Source of the DNA: an uncultured Roseovarius sp.
GTDB lineage: Bacteria; Pseudomonadota; Alphaproteobacteria; Rhodobacterales; Rhodobacteraceae
Assembly (NCBI RefSeq): GCF_913057115.1
Contig: NZ_CAJXNN010000002.1
Span: 1 to 64,000 of the forward strand
Length of the DNA: 64,000 bases
Direction of reading: 5' to 3'
Position 1 is the first letter of the stretch. Each line of letters begins with the position of its first letter. The notes under the pieces are model-generated. The model was not told where the DNA came from. It did no database searches and saw only the letters and a list, made by a program, of their open reading frames with translations. Below, piece by piece: positions 28,061 through 36,707 of the stretch. Position numbers and translations under genes: made by a program.

Positions 28061-29617
28061 CTAGCCGCCTCGGGTCATTTCATGCGCGGCCAGCAACTCT
28101 CGTTTGAGAACCTTGCCGCTTGGATTGGTCGGCAACTCGTCCATGAACACATAGCGCTTGGGCCGCTTGTATGGCGCAAGATCGTCGCTTTGCTTGCAAA
28201 AGGCGTCCAGATCCTCCGCCGTCAAACCTGCGTCGGTGACAACCACATAGGCGGCAACCACCTGTCCCCATTTTTCGTCAGGCAGGCCAAGCACGGCGGC
28301 CTCTTGAATACCGGGGTGGGTGTACAGAAGCTCTTCCACCTCGCGCGGATAGATGTTCTCGCCGCCCGACACGATCATGTCGTCGCCGCGACCGTGGAAG
28401 TAATAGAAGCCCTCCTCGTCCTGCGAGAACAAATCACCCGAATAGACCCAGCCAGCCCGCAACTTCTTCGACGTCTCCAGCGGATTGTTCCAATAGCCGC
28501 TCATCGCCTGCGGTCCGCGCACGATCAACTGACCGATCTCACCGGGGGCCAAAAGGTCCCGCGGCGTGGCATCGGGCTTGCGATCAATAACGCGACATTC
28601 CGAAATCAGGGTCGGCTTGCCGCAGGATCCAAGTTTGCTCAGCGCGTCCTCGGGGTGCAGGATCAGCGCCAAGGACGCCTCTGTCATGCCATAGCCATTG
28701 AAAATCTTCGGGCAGAACTCCTCGATCACCTTTTGCATCGTCGCCGAATTGATCGCCGCCCCGCCGGTGGTGATCAATCGCAGGCTGGATGTATCGATCC
28801 CTGAGAACTCTGGGTGCAACAGCATTTCCTGAATCTGGGTCGGTACGGCGAACAATGTGGTGATCTTTTCCGAGGCGATGGTCTCAAGCGTTTCCAACGC
28901 GTTGTAGCGGCCAAGCACGACATTGGTGCCCCCGACCATCATGTGTGGCAGGAAATAGGCCTGCATCCCCCCCACATGATAAAGCGGGGCGATGTGCAGG
29001 GCATTGTCGCGATGGTTCAGCCCGTATTCCATGACGCAGTTCATCGCGATGGCGATATCGTTGGCATGGGTATGGATCACACCCTTGGGGCGCCCCGTTG
29101 TGCCCGAAGTGTAAACCAACGCCGATACATCCGACCCCGCCGGCGCGGGCCGCAGAATATCACGGTCCTCGGTGTCTTCGGCCAGTTGTTCGAACTGGCT
29201 ATGATGGCTGGGCACCGCGGCGGGATCGTAGGAACAACTGATGAAATCATGAACCGATCTCACCTGCTCTTCGATCTTGAGGGTGTTCTCGGTCAGGTGC
29301 CGCCCATAGACAAGCACCCGCGCGCCGCTGTCGCTGATGATATAAGCCGCCTCGCCCGGGCTCAGGCGATAATTGAGCGGAACCGCCACCGCCCCGAGAA
29401 TCTGGCAGGCAAAATAGGTCGTGACCGAGTTTTCCGAGGTCGAGACGTAAAATGCCACCCGGTCTCCCGGACGCACGCCCATATCTGAAAGCGCCTGGGC
29501 GAACCGGCGCACGCGGGCATACCACTCCGCATAGGTCCAGCGGCGCTCACCAAAGATCAGCGCGGTATGCGTGGGGTACCTCTCGTAAGAGGCTTCGAGG
29601 ACTCGGGCGATATGCAT
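28061..29617 (-). CDS. AMP-dependent acyl-CoA synthetase/ligase
   Basis: 518 aa; ALVYTSGTTGRPKGVIHTH, FNGYGMTEASLAL, YSGDLFSQDEEGFYYFHGRGDDMIVSGGENIYPREVEELL, NPSGKVLKREL. Confidence 0.92.
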   Translation of the reverse strand: MHIARVLEASYERYPTHTALIFGERRWTYAEWYARVRRFAQALSDMGVRPGDRVAFYVSTSENSVTTYFACQILGAVAVPLNYRLSPGEAAYIISDSGARVLVYGRHLTENTLKIEEQVRSVHDFISCSYDPAAVPSHHSQFEQLAEDTEDRDILRPAPAGSDVSALVYTSGTTGRPKGVIHTHANDIAIAMNCVMEYGLNHRDNALHIAPLYHVGGMQAYFLPHMMVGGTNVVLGRYNALETLETIASEKITTLFAVPTQIQEMLLHPEFSGIDTSSLRLITTGGAAINSATMQKVIEEFCPKIFNGYGMTEASLALILHPEDALSKLGSCGKPTLISECRVIDRKPDATPRDLLAPGEIGQLIVRGPQAMSGYWNNPLETSKKLRAGWVYSGDLFSQDEEGFYYFHGRGDDMIVSGGENIYPREVEELLYTHPGIQEAAVLGLPDEKWGQVVAAYVVVTDAGLTAEDLDAFCKQSDDLAPYKRPKRYVFMDELPTNPSGKVLKRELLAAHEMTRGG

Positions 29618-29631
29618 TGGACAGCATCCAG

Positions 29632-30822
29632 TCAGAGGTTGGGTTTAATCGCGGGCATTTCGCGCGCCGCGATCAGGTATTTCGCCATTTCAGAAGACCC
29701 GCCGACGATCGGCAGGGCACGAGCATCGCGGTAAATCTGTTCCGCCCGGCCAAACTGCCGCGTCACGCCATCCCCGCCGAGCACCTGAACCGTCCGGTCC
29801 GAGCAGAAAACAGCGGTCTCCGTCGAGACCAGCTTGGCCTGCGCGGCCTCGCGCATCAGCTCCTTGCCGTCGTGCCCCGCGTCATACATCTTGGCCGCGC
29901 GATAGGTCAGCAATTCCGCCGCATCAATCCGCCAGCTCATCTGCGCGATCATGTCCCAGATCAACTGCTTCTGGCCCAGTTTCTGACCGAAGGAATCGCG
30001 CTCCTGCGCATGGGCCTTGGCGATATCAAAGGCCGACCGCGCCACCCCGAGACCCGACCCGCCAAGGATCACCCGCTCGAAATTGAAGGCACCCAGCATG
30101 ATGCGGAACCCCTTGTTTTCCTCGCCCAGCAAATGGTCTTCGGGAACGCGCACATTGTCGAAGGTCACCTCGCCCACCGCGCACCCACGCCGCCCCATGA
30201 AATCATAGGTGCGCGGAAAGCTGATGCCGGGCGTGCCGGCGGGCACGGCAATCGCCGTCATGCCCTTCTGCGGGGCCACATCGGGGTCGGTGATGCCCCA
30301 GACGATATAGACATCCGATTTCGTCGCGTTCGAGATATAGCGCTTGAACCCGTCGATCACCCATTCGCGGGTGGTGCTGTCAAAGCGCACCCGTGTCTCC
30401 ATCCCCGCACTGTCTGATCCGACATTGGGCTCGGTCATGCAGATGGACCCAATCGCCGTACCATCCAGAATGGGCGTCAAGAACCGCTCGCGCACCTCCG
30501 GCTGCGCATAGGCGTGCAAGGGGAAAGCACAGGACAGCGCCGTCGCGATGGTCGTCTCGAAAGCATAGTTCAAATACGCCGCTTCTTCCGACAGCATCGT
30601 GGCATGGGTCAAACCCGGCTTTGGCAAGGACCCTTGATAGAGGTCGGGAAACATCAGCCGCATGTACCCGGCCTGCCCAAGCGCGCGCACCACCCGCTTC
30701 ACCGCTTCCCAATCCTCATCGCGTTCGATGGCCTCGGCATGAGGGGCCAGTTCGCGCTGCAGAAAATCGCGAATTTCCGAACGGAACACGCGGTCCTCGT
30801 TCGACATGAAAAAGTCTTGCAT
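29632..30822 (-). CDS. Acyl-CoA dehydrogenase
   Basis: GSICMTEPNVGSDSAGMETRVRFD...AKAHAQERDSFGQKLGQKQLIWDMIAQM...VQVLGGDGVTRQFGRAEQIYRDARALPIVGGSSEMAKYLIA; start trimmed to 30822. Confidence 0.92.
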   Translation of the reverse strand: MQDFFMSNEDRVFRSEIRDFLQRELAPHAEAIERDEDWEAVKRVVRALGQAGYMRLMFPDLYQGSLPKPGLTHATMLSEEAAYLNYAFETTIATALSCAFPLHAYAQPEVRERFLTPILDGTAIGSICMTEPNVGSDSAGMETRVRFDSTTREWVIDGFKRYISNATKSDVYIVWGITDPDVAPQKGMTAIAVPAGTPGISFPRTYDFMGRRGCAVGEVTFDNVRVPEDHLLGEENKGFRIMLGAFNFERVILGGSGLGVARSAFDIAKAHAQERDSFGQKLGQKQLIWDMIAQMSWRIDAAELLTYRAAKMYDAGHDGKELMREAAQAKLVSTETAVFCSDRTVQVLGGDGVTRQFGRAEQIYRDARALPIVGGSSEMAKYLIAAREMPAIKPNL

Positions 30823-30832
30823 AGGGCTCTCC

Positions 30833-31702
30833 TTAAGGCGTGTCGTCCCGAACCAGATCGGGCACGCCAAGTGTTTCGAGAAGTCGTGTGGTCTCGCGGT
30901 GAACAAGGCCCATGTTGCTGTCGCGCACGGTCGGCAGCAAATGCCGCGCCCGTCGGACCTGATCGTAGTTCAAGTCAGCGACAATCAATTCTTCGCCGGT
31001 ACCCGCTGTGGCCAGTTCCTTGCCGAAGGCATCGACGATACGCGACCCGCCCCAGAAGGTCAGGTCGCGTTCCGGTCCACAACGGTTGGCCATGATCGAC
31101 GGCGCGCCGTACATCATGGAATAGAACCGCATGGTCAGCCCCCAGCCACCGGGGTTGTCAAAATCCGCGCCCACGGCCTCGACCCCGGAACTCACCGGGC
31201 AAATCAACAGGGTCGCGCCATGCAAAAAGGTCAGATGTGTCAGCGCCGGGTTCCAGAGGTCGGCGCAGATCAATAGGCCCGCGGTCCACTGATCACGCAA
31301 ATGGCAGGTGTCGACAAACCGGCCCGTGGCGTAATGTTTGCCTTCCTCTAACTTGCCGTAGCTAGGGATGTTTATCTTCCGGTGCAGGTACTGCACCCGG
31401 CCGTTTTGAAGGATCGCGCTGCTGTTGTAGAACTGTGCCGCCGGGCCTTCCTCGATGAAGCCGACAACCACCGCCATGTCTCCGGCGGCCTCGGCCAGCC
31501 TGCGCAGGCGTTTATCCCTGCGATCAACGGCAGTGTCCAAAAGGTCTTCGCAGCCGTGATGCCCGGTCAGTGACAACTCCGGCATCACCAATAGGTCTGT
31601 ATTCTCCGCGTGCGCCTTTGAAATCCAATCCAGATGGATTTCGATATTTGCGTCGAAGTCGCCGATTTCGCTGGCGAATTGCGCAACTCCGGTTCTAAGC
31701 AT
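30833..31702 (-). CDS. Carbon-nitrogen (nitrilase-superfamily) hydrolase
   Basis: Glu-Lys-Cys pattern: LLVMPELSLTGH, YLHRKINIPSYGKLEEGKHY, TAGLLICADLWNPAL. Confidence 0.85.
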   Translation of the reverse strand: MLRTGVAQFASEIGDFDANIEIHLDWISKAHAENTDLLVMPELSLTGHHGCEDLLDTAVDRRDKRLRRLAEAAGDMAVVVGFIEEGPAAQFYNSSAILQNGRVQYLHRKINIPSYGKLEEGKHYATGRFVDTCHLRDQWTAGLLICADLWNPALTHLTFLHGATLLICPVSSGVEAVGADFDNPGGWGLTMRFYSMMYGAPSIMANRCGPERDLTFWGGSRIVDAFGKELATAGTGEELIVADLNYDQVRRARHLLPTVRDSNMGLVHRETTRLLETLGVPDLVRDDTP

Positions 31703-31771
31703 TTGCTTTGTGGCCTTGTCGCCTTGTGACAAATTTGGCCGGAGCAGGCAGCCCGCTCCGGCCGAGGGTGT

Positions 31772-32653
31772 TTAGATCATGCCGACTTCGGCAAGGAAAT
31801 CTTCGGCCACCTGTTCGATCGACACCCGCTCGACATCAACGCGTGCGTTGAGGCGGGCCATGGTTGAATCGTCCAGCTTTGCCGACAGCTCGTTCAACAG
31901 CTCACCGATCTTCGGATTGGCCTCAAGCACCTCGTCACGCACAACCGGCGCCAAGGCATAAGCCGGGAAGTAGCCTTTGTCGTCTTCAAGCGTGACGAAA
32001 TCGAAGGCCGGGATGCGCCCGTCGGTGGCAAACACCAAGCCCACATTGACGTCACCGTTCTTCAGCGCCTCGTAGACCAGGCCGGAATCCATTCGCTTGA
32101 CCTGACTACGGCTCAGCTCGAAACCATACTCTTTTTGCAGCGGCTTCAGGCCGTCGGGGCGCGCGTACCATTCCGCGTTCGATGCCAAGGTCAGGTCGTT
32201 CTCGGTATTGATACGTTCGGCGAGGTCTGAAAGCGTGCTGATCCCAAGCTCCTCGGCCTCGCCCGATTGCATGGCCAGCGCATAGGTGTTGTTGGCGTCC
32301 GATGCATTCAGCCAGACAATGCCTTTCTCGGCATCAAGTTCCTTCACCCGGTTATAGGTTTCTTCGGCGTTCAGCTTCTCGGTCACCTTGTTGTAGGTGA
32401 TCAGCGAGGTGCCGGTGTATTCCCAGTATACGTCGATCTGGCCATTCTCCATGGCCTGACGCAACGCGGCCGAACCCATCCCGGCGCGGTTGTCCACGTC
32501 GAAACCGTTGCTCGAAAGCAGTTGCTCGGTCATCGAAGACAGCAATTGCTGTTCGGTAAAGTTCTTGCCGCCGATGGTAATCTCGTCAGCATGCGCCACC
32601 GAAGCCAGCATCGCCGCACCCGCAGCGAACATTTTGGCAAAGCGTAGATACAT
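31772..32653 (-). CDS. Glycine betaine/quaternary ammonium-type ABC transporter substrate-binding protein (OpuC/OsmF-like)
   Basis: Signal peptide; EITIGGKNFTEQQLLSSMTEQLLSSNGFDVDNRAGMGSAALRQAMENGQIDVYWEYTGTSL. Confidence 0.9.
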   Translation of the reverse strand: MYLRFAKMFAAGAAMLASVAHADEITIGGKNFTEQQLLSSMTEQLLSSNGFDVDNRAGMGSAALRQAMENGQIDVYWEYTGTSLITYNKVTEKLNAEETYNRVKELDAEKGIVWLNASDANNTYALAMQSGEAEELGISTLSDLAERINTENDLTLASNAEWYARPDGLKPLQKEYGFELSRSQVKRMDSGLVYEALKNGDVNVGLVFATDGRIPAFDFVTLEDDKGYFPAYALAPVVRDEVLEANPKIGELLNELSAKLDDSTMARLNARVDVERVSIEQVAEDFLAEVGMI

Positions 32654-32692
32654 AACATCGTTCCTTTCATACGTGAGTAAAGAAGCGCTGGT

Positions 32693-33421
32693 TCAGCGCA
32701 GGGGGTTAACACCTTTCGGGATCAGCCAAAGCTGCGCCTGCCCGATCAGGAAATCGACCAACACGGCCAGCGCCGCCGTCGGGATTGCCCCCGCCAGCAA
32801 CATGCCGGTGTCCATCAGGTCGATGCCGGTAAAGATAAGCTCGCCCAAACCGCCGCCGCCGATCAGAAACGCCAAGGGCGTGGTGCCGACATTGATGGCC
32901 AAGGCCGTGCGGATACCCGAAAAGATCACGAACAGGGCATTGGGCAGCTCCACCCTGAACAGGATTTGCATCGGGCGCATGCCCATCCCGTGCGCCGCTT
33001 CCTTCAAATGCCCGGGAACCGCCAGCAGACCGGCATAGGTATTGCGCACAATCGGCAGAAGCGAGGCCACGAAAAGGCCGAAGAAGGCCGGCGTGAAGCC
33101 GATGCCCAAAAGGGTCATCGACAGCGCGATCACCGCCAGCGTCGGAATGGTCGTCCCGATGTTGAAGACCTGCATCACGGTTTCGGCCACGCCCGCCATC
33201 GACGGACGCGACAGCCAGATACCAACCGGAACACCAACAGCTATCGCCGCCAGACCAGAGGCGAGAACAAGCACGACATGCTGCTTGGTCAGATAAACGA
33301 TATCCTCCCAATAAGTGATCATCTGGTCGATCAGCCCCGAGAACCCGATCAGGATACCGATGGCCAGCATCAGCCATGGCAAGATGCGAAGACTTGGCGC
33401 GGATGCGGATGAATTGGCCAT
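32693..33421 (-). CDS. ABC transporter permease (betaine/osmoprotectant type)
   Basis: Multi-TM; NIGTTIPTLAVIALSM...LPIVRNTYAGLLAVPGHLKEAAHGMGMRPMQILFRVELPNALFVIFSGIRTALAINVGTTPLAFLIGGGGLGELIFTGI. Confidence 0.9.
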   Translation of the reverse strand: MANSSASAPSLRILPWLMLAIGILIGFSGLIDQMITYWEDIVYLTKQHVVLVLASGLAAIAVGVPVGIWLSRPSMAGVAETVMQVFNIGTTIPTLAVIALSMTLLGIGFTPAFFGLFVASLLPIVRNTYAGLLAVPGHLKEAAHGMGMRPMQILFRVELPNALFVIFSGIRTALAINVGTTPLAFLIGGGGLGELIFTGIDLMDTGMLLAGAIPTAALAVLVDFLIGQAQLWLIPKGVNPLR

Positions 33422-33432
33422 TGCGCTCTCCC

Positions 33433-34569
33433 TTACCGCTCGGCCTTCGCCGACGCCCGGCGATAGGTCTCGCCCAGGGCCGCCGTCACGGCGGGCTGGG
33501 TAACCACGCCGGTGTAGCGCCCGCTATCATCAACGCTGGCAAGCCACATGACGTCGTTCGCAAACATCTCCGAGACCACGGCGCGCAAATCGGCATGATG
33601 CGGCACCACGGCGGGCAACGGCCTGGCCAAGTCCTGAACCAGACCGCTGGCTCCTTTGAGCATCTCTGCACTCACGTATCCAACCGGGTGGTGATCCCCG
33701 TCGATCATCACCGCGACCGTGGCAGCGCTGTCGTTGAGGGCGGTCAAAGCGTCCTTGGCCTTCGAATGGCGCGACACGGCGGGCGCATCCTGATCGGTGA
33801 TCTCTTCGACCGTGACCAGCCGCAGACGTTTCAACGTCCGGTCGGCACCGACAAAATCCGCCACAAAGGCGTTTGAGGGATGCGCAAGAACATTGTCGGG
33901 GCTGTCATACTGTTCGATCACCCCTTCTTTGAAAATCGCGATCTTGTCCGCCATCTTCACCGCCTCGTCGATATCGTGGCTGACGAACATGATGGTTTTC
34001 TTGATTTCCGCCTGCATCTTGAGGAATTCGTCCTGAATGACCTCGCGGTTGATCGGGTCAATGGCGCCAAAGGGCTCGTCCATCAACATCACCGGGGGAT
34101 CGGCGGCCAAGGCCCGGATCACGCCAACCCGCTGCTGCTGCCCACCCGACAATTCCTTCGGATACCGCTTCAAGAAAAGCGAAGGATCCAACCCCACCAG
34201 ATCCAGCAACTCCGAGGCCCGCGCTTTCGCTTTCTTGTTGTCCCAACCCAATAGCTTGGGGACGACACAGATATTCTCTTCGATCGTCATGTTGGGAAAC
34301 AGACCGATCTGCTGGATGACATAGCCAATATTGCGGCGCAATTCGACGTCGTTCAGCGTCGAGGTGTCCTCGTCATTGATGAAGATCTTGCCCGAGGTGG
34401 GCGCGATCAGCCGGTTGATCATCTTGAGTGCCGTTGTCTTGCCGCACCCCGAAGGCCCCAGCAACACACAGATTTCTCCCTCGGGCACCTCCATATCGAC
34501 ATCACGCGCAGCCACGATTTGGCCATTCGGCGTGTCAAAGATCTTGGTGAGTTTTTCGAGTCTGATCAT
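33433..34569 (-). CDS. ABC transporter ATP-binding protein (betaine/osmoprotectant type, CBS-like C-terminus)
   Basis: LLGPSGCGKTTALKMINRLIAPTSGKIFINDEDTS..., ELSGGQQQRVGVIRALAADPPVMLMDEPFGAIDP. Confidence 0.92.
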   Translation of the reverse strand: MIRLEKLTKIFDTPNGQIVAARDVDMEVPEGEICVLLGPSGCGKTTALKMINRLIAPTSGKIFINDEDTSTLNDVELRRNIGYVIQQIGLFPNMTIEENICVVPKLLGWDNKKAKARASELLDLVGLDPSLFLKRYPKELSGGQQQRVGVIRALAADPPVMLMDEPFGAIDPINREVIQDEFLKMQAEIKKTIMFVSHDIDEAVKMADKIAIFKEGVIEQYDSPDNVLAHPSNAFVADFVGADRTLKRLRLVTVEEITDQDAPAVSRHSKAKDALTALNDSAATVAVMIDGDHHPVGYVSAEMLKGASGLVQDLARPLPAVVPHHADLRAVVSEMFANDVMWLASVDDSGRYTGVVTQPAVTAALGETYRRASAKAER

Positions 34570-34587
34570 TAGGAAGTACTCCGGCGC

Positions 34588-35238
34588 TTAACGTCTCAAA
34601 CCCTCTGGGGTCAGCCGTTTCTGAATTTTGAGGAGGGCGTAATCCGCCACGATGGCAAGAAGCGAGACGGCCACCGCACCGGCGATCAACTGCCGCGGGT
34701 CCGTTTGGCTGATACCGCGAGAAATCAAGACCCCCAGCCCGCCAGCACCAATGTAGGCGGCAATCGCGGCAACCCCGATGTTCATCACAACGGCCGTGCG
34801 CACACCCGCCATGATCACCGGAATGGCCAGCGGGATTTCCACCTGCCACAACCGTTGCAGGGGCGTCATGCCCATACCCCGCGCCGACTCGCGCAGCGCC
34901 GGTTCGACGTTGGTGATCGCGGTATAGGTGTTTCGAATGATCGGCAGTTGCGAATACAGCAAGATCGCGATCACCGCCGGCAACCAACCGATCCCCTGCC
35001 CAATCAGCGAGAGAACGGGGATCATCAAACCAAACAGCGCGATGGACGGCACCGTCACGATAATGGATGCCACGTAGAGCACGCCATCCGCCACCGCGCG
35101 GTTTTGCGTAATGGCAATCCCGATGGGCACCCCCGTCAGGATGGCCAGACCAACCGCAACCGTGACAATTGAGATATGCTCGATCGCGAGTCCGCCAATC
35201 ACATCCAGGTTGGCGAAAATAAACTGAAGCGTCTCCAA
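34588..35238 (-). CDS. ABC transporter permease (betaine/osmoprotectant type)
   Basis: IIVTVPSIALFGLMIPVL...LPIIRNTYTAITNVEPALRESARGMGMTPLQRLWQVEIPLAIPVIMAGVRTAVVMNIGVAAIAAYIGAGGLGVLISRGI. Confidence 0.9.
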   Translation of the reverse strand: METLQFIFANLDVIGGLAIEHISIVTVAVGLAILTGVPIGIAITQNRAVADGVLYVASIIVTVPSIALFGLMIPVLSLIGQGIGWLPAVIAILLYSQLPIIRNTYTAITNVEPALRESARGMGMTPLQRLWQVEIPLAIPVIMAGVRTAVVMNIGVAAIAAYIGAGGLGVLISRGISQTDPRQLIAGAVAVSLLAIVADYALLKIQKRLTPEGLRR

Positions 35239-35329
35239 AAAACCTCCTCCCGGCTATTTTGGGCAACGAATTCCAGCTTAGGTTTCGAACTGTGCAAGGG
35301 CGCTACATTGTGTCGACATTTTTTTGCAC

Positions 35330-36373
35330 TTATCCGACACAATGGCCATCATATCCCTTGCGAATAGCTTTCGGAGAGACGCCGCTCCATGATTTGAAGG
35401 CCCTGCTGAAATGCGCCTGACTTGAAAAGCCGGTCGTTTCCGCCACCGTTTCCAATGATTCGGTCGTTGCAAGCAAGCGCTCACGGGCGCGTGCCAGACG
35501 AAGGTTCAAATAGAACCGCGACGGCGTTTCGTTCAGCGCCGCAAGAAATTTTCTTTCAAGCTGGCGTTGCGACAGTCCGGCCAACTTTGCAAGATGGGCC
35601 ACTGTGACCGGCGACGACAGGTTCTCGTCCATCACTCGGATCACGCGCTCCAGCCGCTTGTCATGCAGGCCATAGCGCCAGCCTATGTCGCTGCGCTGGC
35701 TGACATGACCGGGCCGCAATTCGCCATGCAGGAACTGCTCGGCCACATCCTTGGCCACGGATGGGCCTTCCCGTCGCGCGATCAATTCAAGCATCATATC
35801 CATGGAACTGGCTCCACCAGCCGCAGTGAATATCTTGCCATCGATGCAGAAAAGATCCGTGCAGGCGATGACGTTGGGAAACGAGTCCGCCAGTGTCTCA
35901 AGCCGTTCCCAGTGGGTTGTGACACGGCGGTTGTCAAGAACACCCGCCGCGGCAAGAAGCAGGGCACCGTTGCTTATCGCACCAATCATTTTGTCCTGCC
36001 GCCGTAGCTTGCGAATATGCCTCAGAAGCCTCTTGTTGTCGTATTTCGCAAGTTCAAGACTTGCGACAATGATCGTAAGGTCACAACTCGGCGCATTGTC
36101 CAGATCAAAATCCGCTTGAATTTCCAAACCGTTACTGGCTGGTACGGGGCCTTCCTCGGTGCCCACGATGCTCCAGCGATAGTGGTTGCCCCCCAATAGC
36201 CGGTTGACCGATCGCAGAGGCTCGATTGCCGAACTCAAGGCAAGCATGGAGAACTCCGGGATCAGCACATAGCCGACATGAAACGGTTGAAGAATGCCCG
36301 CGTTCTCGTTTGCTGTCATCCCACTCAACATACAATCACCGTAGCTAAAGCCGCTCATTTGTCCAGATATCAC
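35330..36373 (-). CDS. GlxA-family transcriptional regulator (GATase1-like + AraC HTH)
   Basis: VGYVLIPEFSMLALSSAIEPLRSVNRLLGGNHYRWSIVG... plus AraC HTH LAKLAGLSQRQLERKFLAALNETPSRFYLNLRLARARERLLATTESLETVAETTGFSSQAHFSRAFKSWSGVSPKAIRK. Exact start uncertain. Confidence 0.88.
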   Translation of the reverse strand: MISGQMSGFSYGDCMLSGMTANENAGILQPFHVGYVLIPEFSMLALSSAIEPLRSVNRLLGGNHYRWSIVGTEEGPVPASNGLEIQADFDLDNAPSCDLTIIVASLELAKYDNKRLLRHIRKLRRQDKMIGAISNGALLLAAAGVLDNRRVTTHWERLETLADSFPNVIACTDLFCIDGKIFTAAGGASSMDMMLELIARREGPSVAKDVAEQFLHGELRPGHVSQRSDIGWRYGLHDKRLERVIRVMDENLSSPVTVAHLAKLAGLSQRQLERKFLAALNETPSRFYLNLRLARARERLLATTESLETVAETTGFSSQAHFSRAFKSWSGVSPKAIRKGYDGHCVG

Positions 36374-36544
36374 ACCGCTGCCAGATCGACCTCAATCTCC
36401 GCATGGCGCGGCACTCTCGCAGCTTGTCTGAAGTAACCGGGACGATCCCTTGCCAAGGCGAAACCTGCCGCGTCCAGGTGGTTTCATAGCGCAGGAAAAA
36501 GCAGCTTGAACGAGAGAGGAATGCGTCGCGCACAGCTGTGACCG

Positions 36545-36705
36545 AAAACGTACGAAACTCCTGTACGTTTCGTACAAAACCCTGCGGACGCTCCGTTAAT
36601 CTGCCGGGTTACAGATCAAGATACCGACGCAATACCGACGTTATACCGACGTGTTACCGAGCGGGGTTTTTGTTGTTAACCAATGGGTTAGGGGCGATTC
36701 GTCCG
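36545..36705 (+). repeat. Diverged direct repeat, copy B
   Basis: GAAAACGTACGAAACTCCTGTACGTTTCGTAC...ATACCGACGCAATACCGACGTTATACCGACG...GTTTTTGTTGTTAACCAATGGGTTAGGGGCGATTCG; same order as copy A, ends against the hisD stop. Confidence 0.75.
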
Positions 36706-36707
36706 CC

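Noticed and set aside
28082-28804. 240-aa plus-strand ORF
   Set aside because: Antisense to the acyl-CoA synthetase gene; shadow ORF.
23963-36373. Interpretation as an integrative element or prophage
   Set aside because: No integrase, recombinase, phage structural genes or tRNA-disrupting att site seen; only the bracketing repeats suggest mobility.
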